From positions 62,001 through 126,000 of the forward strand of contig JBBANM010000001.1 of NCBI GenBank assembly GCA_040401995.1: a DNA stretch of 64,000 nt, written 5' to 3'. Made by a program: the position numbers and the translations under genes. This DNA is from Haliscomenobacter sp040401995 (GTDB lineage: Bacteria; Bacteroidota; Bacteroidia; Chitinophagales; Saprospiraceae). Below the pieces are notes generated by a model. The model was not told the origin of the DNA and did not search any database. It saw only the letters and a list, made by a program, of their open reading frames with translations. Each line of letters opens with the position of its first letter. Within the stretch, counting starts at the first letter, position 1. This document shows positions 23,211 to 32,100 of this stretch, one piece after another.

Positions 23211-25406
23211 ATGCGCCCATATTTCATTAAAAAACACCTGTTTTTTTGCTTCTTGTTGCTCAGTTTTTTGACCAGCATCGCCAGCGCCCAAGTACCTACC
23301 GACGCTCAACTCGGTGCCGAAGTCGATAAACTGCTTGCGGCACAATATCCAGCCAGTGGAACCGGCGCCAGCGCGCTAGTTGCTCGCAACGGACAAGTCA
23401 TCTACAAAAAGGCCTTTGGAATGGCTAATTTGGAACTGAACGTGCCCATGCAATTGGACAATGTTTTTCGCATTGGTTCCATTACGAAGCAATTTACAGC
23501 GGTTGCCATTTTGCAATTAATGGAGCAAGGTAAATTGAGTTTACAGGATGACATCACCAAATTCATCCCCGATTATCCTACACATGGTTATAAAATCACC
23601 ATCGAGCATTTGCTGACTCACACTTCGGGCATCAAAAGCTATACCAACATGGAGTCATTTGGCAGCATTATGCGCCTAGACAAGACTCCAGAAGAGATGG
23701 TTAATTTTTTCAAAAATCAACCCATGGATTTTGCCCCGGGTACCCAGTGGAATTACAATAACTCTGGTTTCTTCTTACTGGGGTATATCATTGAAAAACT
23801 AAGCGGTAAAACCTACCCACAATACGTTGAGGACGTATTTTTCAAACCCCTTGGCATGACCAATTCTTATTACGGCAACGATTCTAAGCTCATCAAGAAC
23901 CGTGCGACGGGATATCAAAAAGGTGAAAATGGCACTGAAAACGCCGACCCACTGAGTATGACCCAACCCTTCGCAGCCGGTTCGCTGCAATCTACCGTGG
24001 AAGATTTGTACAAATGGAATCGAGCCGTACATTCTTACAAACTGCTAAAAAAAGAAACACTAGATAAGGCGTTTACGCCCTATAAGCTTAGCGATGGTAC
24101 TGCCACGCACTACGGCTATGGTTGGTTTCTTGACAACCTTCAAGGCAGCGTTACCATTGAGCACGGCGGCGGCATCAATGGCTTTTTGACAATGGCAAAA
24201 TACCTACCCAAAGAAGATCTATTTGTAGCCGTTTTTTCCAATAGCACCGCCAATTCCCCGGAAGAAGTTGCGGAAAAAATAGCTGCATTTGCCATCGGAA
24301 AACCCATCAAACGCGATCCTATACGCGAGGTGGCATTGAGCGGAACTGGCTATGAATTGGGTTTGCAACATGGCAAATTGCTCAAAACTGAAATTGCCGA
24401 AATTGTAACAAAATGGAAAAAAAGCGCCAAGGATCAACTAAAAAAAGACCCTGATCAAATTGTCAAAGAGTTTTTTGATTATGCTCATTTTAATGATGAC
24501 ATCAAAAAATGGACACCCGAATTGTATGAAGAAGTGCGCGGAATCGCGGAAGGCTCCGGTCAATCACTCAATGACATCATGGTGCTCAACCTTTTGGACG
24601 AATTTTGGGTCTACGTTGACGATCCGGCCCATCACCATTGCAGCGGAATAGGCGTGCCTGCCCGCGCTGGCGCGCCAGGTTTTATTGCTCAAAACATGGA
24701 CTTGGAAGGTTATACTGATGGGGCTCAAATATTGCTTCGCTTAGCACGCACGGCCAATACTCCAGAACAGCTTATTCTTACGCATCCAGGCTTGATTGCT
24801 ACCAATGGACTAAATGAAGCGGGAATTGGCGCTTGTATGAATACGCTGATGGATTTGAAAGCCGCCTCGAGCGGACTTCCAGTAGCTTTTATTGTGCGTC
24901 GCATCTTAAACAGCACTGAAAAAGACGATGTTCTAAAATTCATCCAAACTGTGCCCCACGCATCGGGTCAAAACTATCTGATCGGCATCAAGGGCGAAGT
25001 GTATGATTTTGAAGCTTCAGCTGGCAAAGTGGTGCGTTTTGATCCCAAAAACGCCAACGGTACGGTGTATCATACCAATCACCCCATTGTGAACGAAAAT
25101 GTAAAGCCTTGGCACAAGGATGCCAATCCTAAAGCAGCCAAACTACCAACCACTTCCAATAGTTATGTTCGATTGTCAGCGGTGCAAAAACGCATCGCTA
25201 CCACCCAAGGTATTCAAGATACCGACATCAAGGCGGCCTTGCGCTCTAAGGACGACGCGCAAAACCCTGTTTGTCGCACCTTTGGTAACTGGGGAGGTAC
25301 TTTCGGTTCGGTGATTATGACTTTGAGCGGGAAACCAACCTTGCAAGTTACTGCGGGGCCGCCGGATGAGTCTGAGTATAAATTGGTGATGTTTTCTGAA
25401 AAGTAA
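23211..25406 (+). CDS. Exported fusion of a class C beta-lactamase-fold serine hydrolase and a C45 (IAT-like) Ntn-hydrolase
   Basis: A 731-residue protein in one uninterrupted frame. The ATG at 23211 gives a good signal peptide ending ASAQ. Residues about 30-365 form a serine beta-lactamase/DD-peptidase domain with Ser90-x-x-Lys93 (SITK), Tyr182-x-Asn184 (YNN) and HGG at 318-320. Residues about 380-731 match peptidase family C45, the acyl-CoA:6-aminopenicillanate acyltransferase type, with candidate autoproteolytic nucleophile Cys477 in HHHCSGIGVPA and QNMDLEGY after it. C45 enzymes self-cleave before the Cys and then hydrolyse or transfer acyl amides. Either domain could act on peptidoglycan peptides, acylated amino acids or beta-lactams; the substrate is not known. 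Separate proteins of both types are common; the fusion is the striking point. Confidence 0.85.
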   Translation: MRPYFIKKHLFFCFLLLSFLTSIASAQVPTDAQLGAEVDKLLAAQYPASGTGASALVARNGQVIYKKAFGMANLELNVPMQLDNVFRIGSITKQFTAVAILQLMEQGKLSLQDDITKFIPDYPTHGYKITIEHLLTHTSGIKSYTNMESFGSIMRLDKTPEEMVNFFKNQPMDFAPGTQWNYNNSGFFLLGYIIEKLSGKTYPQYVEDVFFKPLGMTNSYYGNDSKLIKNRATGYQKGENGTENADPLSMTQPFAAGSLQSTVEDLYKWNRAVHSYKLLKKETLDKAFTPYKLSDGTATHYGYGWFLDNLQGSVTIEHGGGINGFLTMAKYLPKEDLFVAVFSNSTANSPEEVAEKIAAFAIGKPIKRDPIREVALSGTGYELGLQHGKLLKTEIAEIVTKWKKSAKDQLKKDPDQIVKEFFDYAHFNDDIKKWTPELYEEVRGIAEGSGQSLNDIMVLNLLDEFWVYVDDPAHHHCSGIGVPARAGAPGFIAQNMDLEGYTDGAQILLRLARTANTPEQLILTHPGLIATNGLNEAGIGACMNTLMDLKAASSGLPVAFIVRRILNSTEKDDVLKFIQTVPHASGQNYLIGIKGEVYDFEASAGKVVRFDPKNANGTVYHTNHPIVNENVKPWHKDANPKAAKLPTTSNSYVRLSAVQKRIATTQGIQDTDIKAALRSKDDAQNPVCRTFGNWGGTFGSVIMTLSGKPTLQVTAGPPDESEYKLVMFSEK

Positions 25407-25427
25407 ATCCAAACACACACTAGGTCG

Positions 25428-25455
25428 GCGCAATGGCATCAAAAAACCATTGCGC
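25428..25455 (+). terminator. Hairpin after the fusion gene
   Basis: GCGCAATGG (25428-25436) pairs with CCATTGCGC (25447-25455) around a 10-nt loop of mainly A. A T-run is lacking, so terminator function is uncertain. The rest of the 356-nt gap up to 25763 is occupied mostly by palindromic copy C. Confidence 0.4.
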
Positions 25456-25507
25456 TGATCACATTCACGCTTTTACGCTTCAAAATCAATCTTCTCTTAC
25501 TTGACTT

Positions 25508-25669
25508 AGAGCTTGTTCAGGATTCTGTTTCGAGCTACAAATGGCTAAAATTCACTCCAATTTCGTTACAAAAATGCTCATGTAGCGACGCTACACTCCG
25601 CTTTTTGTGCCTCATTGGTGCGAATTTTATCTCATTTTCGCCATCGAACCAGAATCCTGAACAAGCTCT
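25508..25669 (-). repeat. Palindromic element, copy C (inverted)
   Basis: A 162-bp element whose core matches A, B and D when read on the minus strand. The terminal stem AGAGCTTGTTCAGGATTCTG (25508-25527) is perfectly complementary to 25650-25669. The apex is GTAGC-GAC-GCTAC. Its terminal stem resembles that of copy D and not those of A and B. Confidence 0.9.
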
Positions 25670-25762
25670 TATTCTTGATTTGGAAAAATTGCGAATTTTC
25701 AATTTTTTATTCGTAAATCGCTATCCTTTACTATCGCAATTATCCATTTCAACATCTTTGTC

Positions 25763-26767
25763 ATGAAAAATAATTTCTCTCGCCGCAATTTCCTTATTGC
25801 AACTCCGCTGGCGGCAGCTGGATTGCTCTTGAATCATTCTTTTTTGGCTTCCAAAAACACGCTGACTGGGTTGTTCAGTAAGCCCAATTCCAAATTTGGC
25901 GGCGTACAAATTGGAACCATCACCTATTCTTTTCGGAGCATGCCGCACGACATTGATCAGTTGCTGCAATTTTGCATTGATGCCAACGTCAGTGCCATCG
26001 AGATGATGGGCGACCCGGCTGAAGATTTTGCTGGCAAACCAAAAAATCCGTTGCGCATGGGCCCTCTCGGACAAAGAGCGCCGCTTACCGACGAGCAAAA
26101 AGCCCAATTGGCCGATTATGGCAAAAAAGTGGCCGAGTGGCGTGCCACTGCTTCTATGGAAAAATTTGAAGCAATTCGCAAAAAATTCCATGCCGCTGGC
26201 GTGAAAATTTACGCGTTTAAACCCAATGCTTTTGGTCCCAATAACTCGGACGCTGAAGTAGAATATGGCCTGAAAGCAGCTAAAGCATTAGGTGCAACAT
26301 CCGTAACCGTTGAATTGCCAACCGACCCTGCGCAATCTCAGCGTTTGGGTGACTTGGGCGCTAAGCACAAGGTTTATTTTGGCTACCACACCCACCTCCA
26401 AGCTACGGATACAGTTTTTGATACCGCGTTGAGTCAGTCGCCCTACAACTCCATGAATTTGGATTGCGGACACTACATTGCAGCGGGCAAAAACAACACC
26501 AAAGAAACCCTTTTGGCGCTGATTGAAGCCAAACACGATCGGATCACAAGTTTGCACATCAAAGACCGCACCACGCCTGAACATGGCGCAGGAAACGTGG
26601 TTTGGGGCAAAGGCGATACCCCGATCAAGGAGATTCTGTTGTTGATGAAAGCCAAAAAATACAAGTTTCCGGCTACCGCAGAGTTGGAATACGACATTCC
26701 AGCAGGTTCTGACGCGGTGAAGGAATTGGCAAAATGTGTGGATTTTACCAAAAATATATTGAGTTAA
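25763..26767 (+). CDS. Tat-exported sugar phosphate isomerase/epimerase-like TIM barrel
   Basis: A 334-residue protein with a twin-arginine signal (SRRNFLIATPLAAAGLL) and an AP-endonuclease-2/xylose-isomerase-like barrel. Candidate metal-binding residues lie in SAIEMMGD, VTVELP, YHTHLQ, NLDCGHYIAAG, SLHIKDR and ATAELEYD. In Bacteroidota such exported proteins take part in sugar or inositol turnover in the periplasm; the reaction here is unknown. The metal-dependent fold explains Tat export in a folded state. A CATCTTTG near the start differs from the promoter consensus by one base. Confidence 0.85.
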   Translation: MKNNFSRRNFLIATPLAAAGLLLNHSFLASKNTLTGLFSKPNSKFGGVQIGTITYSFRSMPHDIDQLLQFCIDANVSAIEMMGDPAEDFAGKPKNPLRMGPLGQRAPLTDEQKAQLADYGKKVAEWRATASMEKFEAIRKKFHAAGVKIYAFKPNAFGPNNSDAEVEYGLKAAKALGATSVTVELPTDPAQSQRLGDLGAKHKVYFGYHTHLQATDTVFDTALSQSPYNSMNLDCGHYIAAGKNNTKETLLALIEAKHDRITSLHIKDRTTPEHGAGNVVWGKGDTPIKEILLLMKAKKYKFPATAELEYDIPAGSDAVKELAKCVDFTKNILS

Positions 26768-26778
26768 GCATTTTCGTA

Positions 26779-26813
26779 ACGGGTTCAGTTTTTTGCGGCT
26801 GAACCCGTTTTTT
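26779..26813. terminator. Terminator shared by two convergent genes
   Basis: ACGGGTTCAG (26779-26788) pairs with CTGAACCCGT (26799-26808) and T's follow to 26813. The final T's overlap the stop codon of the convergent MBL-fold gene (ending at 26812). Confidence 0.8.
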
Positions 26814-27579
26814 AGAATGTAATTATCTGATAATCGTCGATCGGGATAAAATTGCTTTGAATTTTCTTTACGGCAAATGCATCCGGGTAAAAAGTTTGGG
26901 CAATTCGCGGCACCAACCCTTTGGCAATCTTTTGTTCATCGTGGGTGCTGATGACGTGGCGAGGTTGAAGTTGATCCGCTAATTTTCGCATGGCCGACAA
27001 ACCTAAATTGACGGTACCTCCTAAGTAAAAAGGCAGTTTATACAAAGACACCGTGGTGATCAACACCTCGATCGGGTAGTCTTTTAACCAAGCCACCTGC
27101 TGCGAATTGGCTACAAATCCATGCGGCGCATAAAAAATATTTTCCTGCGTAGGACTTACCATCAAGAGCGCATTATGAACCTGATCCAGTAGTGAAGCAG
27201 TACGAAATTGAGTAAGTTGGAGGGAGCCGAGTGTCAAAAAACCAGCATCGTACGCAGGGATGGTACTGAAGTCTCGGGTTTGTTTAAACGTTTTTTCCAG
27301 TCGCTTACGCGCGGGTGCAACAGCGGCTATGGGCCAGTGCGCGGGCAGGCGCGCAATTGTTTTTTCATGACAATGATCGGAAAAAGGTTGGCTCACCACA
27401 ATACAATCCACATCCGGCAATGTCTCAATCGGTGCCGGCTCCGTGCGGTGCCATTGCTCATTGAACCAAGAAAAACCATCAATTTCACTTTCCACCAACC
27501 ATGGATCCAGCAAAAGCTGATACCCGTTGATGTTGATTTTCCAGGTAGTATCGTGATTGAGGCGTTGTAAGGTAATCAT
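26812..27579 (-). CDS. MBL-fold protein with degenerate metal motif
   Basis: A 255-residue cytoplasmic protein of the UlaG-like metallo-beta-lactamase fold, starting MITLQRLNHDTTW. The motif normally reading HxHxDH is here Q64-P-F66-S-D68-H69, so two of the first metal-binding His are replaced, although later YAPHG and STHDEQ keep His residues. It may bind one metal or be catalytically altered. The ATG at 27579 is preferred to the TTG one codon earlier, which directly touches the stop of the upstream gene. It is last in a three-gene minus-strand run. Confidence 0.72.
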   Translation of the reverse strand: MITLQRLNHDTTWKININGYQLLLDPWLVESEIDGFSWFNEQWHRTEPAPIETLPDVDCIVVSQPFSDHCHEKTIARLPAHWPIAAVAPARKRLEKTFKQTRDFSTIPAYDAGFLTLGSLQLTQFRTASLLDQVHNALLMVSPTQENIFYAPHGFVANSQQVAWLKDYPIEVLITTVSLYKLPFYLGGTVNLGLSAMRKLADQLQPRHVISTHDEQKIAKGLVPRIAQTFYPDAFAVKKIQSNFIPIDDYQIITF

Positions 27580-27582
27580 CAA

Positions 27583-28011
27583 CTACGAATTGACAACGAT
27601 GGGTTTGGAAATGATATCGCCCAAAGAAAGTGATTCTTCCAATTCCAAGCTATCCTCTTCCCCTTTTTTCTTTGGCCAAATGTGAAAACCGCCTCTGGAA
27701 AAAGGCGGAATTTCCCAGCTTCCCCAGATGCCATTTTCATCCACCTGGCCTTGATAAAACACGCGGTGAGTGGCGTAAAACTTAATCAAATTGCACCACA
27801 AACCACTGGTATCATATTGGCCTTCCCAAGTAAAACTGCCCACCTCGTCGCTGCCGCCGCCAGTGACCTTATTTTCTTGAAATAAAAGTTGAATGTCCAT
27901 CTTATTCCGAAAAGCGGTGGGTCCTTGTGTATAGGTAAAAAAGCCCTCCCAATCGCCGCTAGGAAAGAGCGGATGCTTTTCGGCATTATCAATTAAATTT
28001 TGATCGTTCAT
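27583..28011 (-). CDS. Conserved hypothetical protein
   Basis: A 142-residue soluble protein without signal peptide or membrane segment. It is rich in Trp, Gly and Phe with alternating beta-type sequence (DWEGFFTYTQG, FTWEGQYDTSG, GIWGSWEIPPF), which suggests a small beta-barrel or lipocalin-like sheet. I do not recognise the family. It lies 19 nt after the DKNYY-like gene and 3 nt before the MBL-fold gene, so the three genes are probably one operon. Confidence 0.7.
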   Translation of the reverse strand: MNDQNLIDNAEKHPLFPSGDWEGFFTYTQGPTAFRNKMDIQLLFQENKVTGGGSDEVGSFTWEGQYDTSGLWCNLIKFYATHRVFYQGQVDENGIWGSWEIPPFSRGGFHIWPKKKGEEDSLELEESLSLGDIISKPIVVNS

Positions 28012-28030
28012 CGATTCTAGTGATAGAAGG

Positions 28031-28888
28031 TTATTGTGTTTTTGTGGTATCTGCTTTTACTGGATAGTCTAAGGAATACAGCGTGTTTTTGTCATGAGCC
28101 TGATGGTTGTCCCATTCCTTAAATGTTGCCCTATCAACATCTTTTACAACCGTATTTCCGTAATATATTCCATTTTTATCTTGGGAATAAAAACGTTTTA
28201 TGCCCACAAAAGTTGGAAGATCAATTTCTGGCGTCATTTGTTCCCAAGCTAAGTTTCTGCCCAGATTGATGTACCAGGCGCCGTTTTTATCTTTAAAATT
28301 TAACTCGCATACCCGTTTGAAACTTGCACCATCCACACCTGGCAGTGGCGCATTTTCCCAATAAACGTAGTTTTTGTCATGTGCTAAATCGTAGCCGTTG
28401 AACATAGGCACAAAAACAAAAGTTCCCGGATCGGCGCCTTCTAACACGAGTTCACCGTTGTAGACTTTGAAGCGATCGCGAGCAAAAACGATGGAGGGGG
28501 CGTCGTCGTTGTACGGCTTATCTTGACAATTAGGGACAATTTCGAAATGAGATCCATCATTGCTGATGGTATTGTAGGCAAAAAAACCATGGTGTTGGTC
28601 TTTGGAATACAGTTCGCCTAAATGCTGGAAAGTTGCCGGATCGGCGCCAGTGATGATTGAATCAGTATAATACACGTGGTTTTTATCTTTTCCAAAGTCG
28701 TTGAAGATGGTCTTGAAGGTTTTGGGATCCGCTTGCTTCAATAGCTTACCCTGAGCCGGGAAGCCATGGAAATAAACTACTTGATTATTTTGCACGTAGT
28801 ACCCGTTTTTCCAGCCATCGGGAACTGTACAGTTTTTAAACAGGATGCCCAGTAGGGCAATGCCTAGAGCGGTCATTTTTTTCAGCAT
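28031..28888 (-). CDS. DKNYY-repeat family protein, envelope
   Basis: A 285-residue protein made of repeats of the form (K/A)DKNxVYY, e.g. GKDKNHVYYTDS, AHDKNYVYWENA, SQDKNGIYYGNT, HDKNTLYS. Each is linked to a GADPxTF-type segment. This is the DKNYY family, of unknown function, usually secreted or surface-located. The ATG at 28888 gives MLKKMTALGIALLGILFKNC, probably a lipoprotein signal though the lipobox (LFKNC) is poor. An ATG 47 codons upstream exists but its extension is not signal-like. It heads a three-gene minus-strand run and diverges from the first giant gene. Confidence 0.78.
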   Translation of the reverse strand: MLKKMTALGIALLGILFKNCTVPDGWKNGYYVQNNQVVYFHGFPAQGKLLKQADPKTFKTIFNDFGKDKNHVYYTDSIITGADPATFQHLGELYSKDQHHGFFAYNTISNDGSHFEIVPNCQDKPYNDDAPSIVFARDRFKVYNGELVLEGADPGTFVFVPMFNGYDLAHDKNYVYWENAPLPGVDGASFKRVCELNFKDKNGAWYINLGRNLAWEQMTPEIDLPTFVGIKRFYSQDKNGIYYGNTVVKDVDRATFKEWDNHQAHDKNTLYSLDYPVKADTTKTQ

Positions 28889-29074
28889 GGCGGTATTTTT
28901 TAGGAAAAAATGGAGAAAAAGCGTTGACAGGCGGGAATTTACAACAATTTTCTCTACCCAAAAACTGGTATTTTTCATAACAAACAGAATTGGTATATGG
29001 CGGTATTGGCGGACACTGAGGATCGGCAAGACGTCGCGTGAAGCCTTGAAATCTAAGCCTTTTCAATTTATTGC

Positions 29075-29105
29075 TTGGACAACGCATTTAATTTACCTAA
29101 CTTTG
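29075..29105 (+). promoter_or_regulatory. Promoter of the first giant surface protein
   Basis: TTG (29075-29077), a 20-nt spacer and TAACTTTG (29098-29105) form a full-consensus Bacteroidota promoter. Transcription would begin near 29112, giving a leader of about 30 nt before the ATG at 29143. Confidence 0.75.
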
Positions 29106-29142
29106 TAGAAGCTAATTTTATTCAAATCGTAATCTACTGAAC

Positions 29143-32100
29143 ATGACCCTTTCTACACGCTCCATCTGCATGGCAGTATTGTTTGCGTTTGTAACCTTTG
29201 CGTTACAGGCTACACCCAAACTGTATGAAAATCCTTCCAAAAATACTGGAATAGCATTACCATCGGCTATTACAAAGCTTTACTCACCTCATTTTTTTGG
29301 CAAAAGCAATGCTAAGGCAACGTTTTCACCGGGTACAGCAAAATGGACGGGTGCAATCAATACCGATTGGGGTAATCCAGGTAACTGGACAACCTCTACG
29401 GGGACGCCAGATCTACCACCTAGAAAAGGATCAAAAGGGGACGATGTTTGGATTCCTAATGTATCATCAGGGTCAGGTAATTATCCCGTTATTTCTACTA
29501 CAACCGCCGGTGCGCGTTCAATTTTTCTTGAGGCTGGGGCCACTTTAACTATCAACACGGCCTCTAAACTGGAAGTGATAGGTGCAAGTAAGGATGGGTT
29601 TCTAAATGAGGGTATTTTTACCAACAAAGGTGAAATTTTAGTAGATTCAGCTTACCGCAATGCTTTTGACAATCGACTAACTGGTCAAATCATCAACCAA
29701 GGCAAAGTGACCTTGAAAAATGGGTTTGGCAAACGCTTGATGAATTCCGGTTCAATCACCAACAATTCGGGTGGGGATTTTAAAGTTCTCGATGGAGTAG
29801 ATACAGCTTTGATAAATTACCCATTGGCAAGCATCACCAACAACAGTAGTGCTATTTTTACTGTTTCTGGGGGCGATAATACGCGGGTTTACAATACAAG
29901 CTCAATCGTTAACAAAGGAACTTTTAACGTAGGCGGCGGTAAAACTGGAAATAGCTTGGTAAATACTTCTACTGGTTCAATCTCCAACGAAGTAACCTTT
30001 AACATATCTGGAGGATGGGGAATTCAATTACTGAACTGGGGTGTTGTAAATAATTTAGCGGGTACCTTTACTTCTCAGGGTGGAGCTGGGAGTGTACCCA
30101 ATGTGCTCAACAAACGCAAGATCTATAACAAAAGCGGGGCGACATTTAAAATCAATAGCGGCATATGGACAAGTTTGCAAAATGATTCTATTGTCATCAA
30201 TGAGGGTACATTTGAAATTTCGGGAACCAGCACTACGGAACCAGTTGTCTTTAACGCTGCTGGAGATACCATTAGAAATAAAGGCGCCTTCTCGATTAGA
30301 GGGGGGCAAAGTATCAGCATACTGAATAAAGGTGTTGTAGAAAACTTAGCGAGCACATTTTATGTTGGTGGCGGGGGATCCGGAGGTGGAATGCCTTTTG
30401 TATTCCACAACAAAAATCGAATTTATAACAAATTAGGTGCAATATTTTCCATTGGTGGCGGAAATGGCGTCAATCTACAAAATGATTCTACGATCATCAA
30501 CGAAGGTACATTTGATACCGGGAGCGGCGAGCCTTGGCCTGCGGTAGTCAATTCAGTAGGCGATACAATTATTTCGAGTGGTGATTTTTTGGCTAATGGG
30601 AAAGGCTCCACCATTTTTCAAAACAATGGTTATTTTGAATTCAAGAAAACTTTAAATATCTATGGTTCCTCTCGAGGTACCATGTGTATCAATACGGGAA
30701 AAATTATCGGTAAGCCTAGTGGTAAACTCGATTTTTTTGCTGGCGATGGCACCAAGGTGCTTTTGGACAATCAAGCAACAGGCTATATTAATTTAGCTGG
30801 AATTACAAAAATTGGCAGTAGTGGCGGCGGGGGCATACTTAATAATGGTATTTTTAAACAACTTACCGGTAGTATTGACTTCAATGGATTAGGTAATACT
30901 GCGCTTGACAACCGGAATTATTGTGAATTGAATGTGCCCATCAATGTGATCTACTTGAATGATTTTATTAAAAATACCGATACGCTGATTTTGGGACCTA
31001 ATTCAATAATTGATGCGAATCAAACTGCCAGCTTTATTGATAACGCCGGTTATCTGCTCCAACAGGGAGGAATGAAGGTATATGCTATAGGCGGAAAAAT
31101 GCTTCAAAACTCGGGGCTTTTCATTCACGATACTGGGGCGGTATTTACGGGTACTGCGCTGAGTTATACCGAACCTTCTGTCAACAACCTCTCCGGCGGT
31201 AAATTCTACAATAAAGGCTCCATCCGGGTCTTTTTAACCTCTGCTTCATTGATCAATAATGCTGGTTATTTACACAATACTGGCCAGTTCAAAACCAGTG
31301 TAGTTGGTGATGGTTTCAATACTATTATCAATAGCGATTCCCTCATCAACGATGGTACAATTGAGTTGGATACCATTGGTAATGATGGTATCGCCAATAG
31401 CAATTATTTCCGGAATGGTCGGCAAGGAAAAATCTATCTGGATTACATCACCGAAAATGCCATCAACAACGCCAGTAAATTTGACAATTTTGGCGAAATT
31501 TGGATAGCCGCAACCTTAGGAGTTGGTAAGGCTGGTGTTTTAAATTCTGGCGCCTTTTCCAACTATGGACTGATGAATATTGGTAAAGTAGCGCCAATCT
31601 TTGGTTATGCTATCTCCAATACTGGTTATTTCAACAACCGGCCATACAGTAGCATCTACATTGATAATGCTAGGCCTTATGGCATTCTCAATAATGCCAT
31701 TGATTTTACGTCAGCTTCCAATACGCAATCAAATCAAATTCTCTCACTTGGCTTTATCAATAGCTTGTGCGCCTACATTCAAAGTAGATCGGTTATCAGG
31801 GATTCATCTAGTAACTTTACCAATTCAGGTAATATTTTGAAAAATGATGATGGTGTAACCAAGATTTCAAATATCCAAAGCAATACGGGCACGGTTGTCA
31901 ATAAGGATGTTGATGCTTTTAATATCGGAACGAACAATGGCCAATTGCTTACTGTAATCCCTAATGGCGGGATAAGTGCAGGTTCTATTGCCTTTACTAC
32001 CTCAACTCCTTCTATCTGTTATAGTGAAACAGCTAAATTAAAGGTAGTAACACTTTGTGCAACTGGCCCTTACAGTTTAGTACTCAATAACGGCGCTAAA

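Noticed and set aside
11857..27582. A linked beta-lactam resistance island (BlaI/BlaR1, class C-like fusion, MBL-fold protein)
   Set aside because: The genes are separated by many unrelated genes, the BlaR1 lacks a penicillin-binding domain, and the MBL protein lacks key metal His; a joint function is not supported.
28889..29029. N-terminal extension of the DKNYY protein (47 codons)
   Set aside because: The extension lacks signal-peptide character while the internal ATG at 28888 starts a plausible signal; upstream start not supported.
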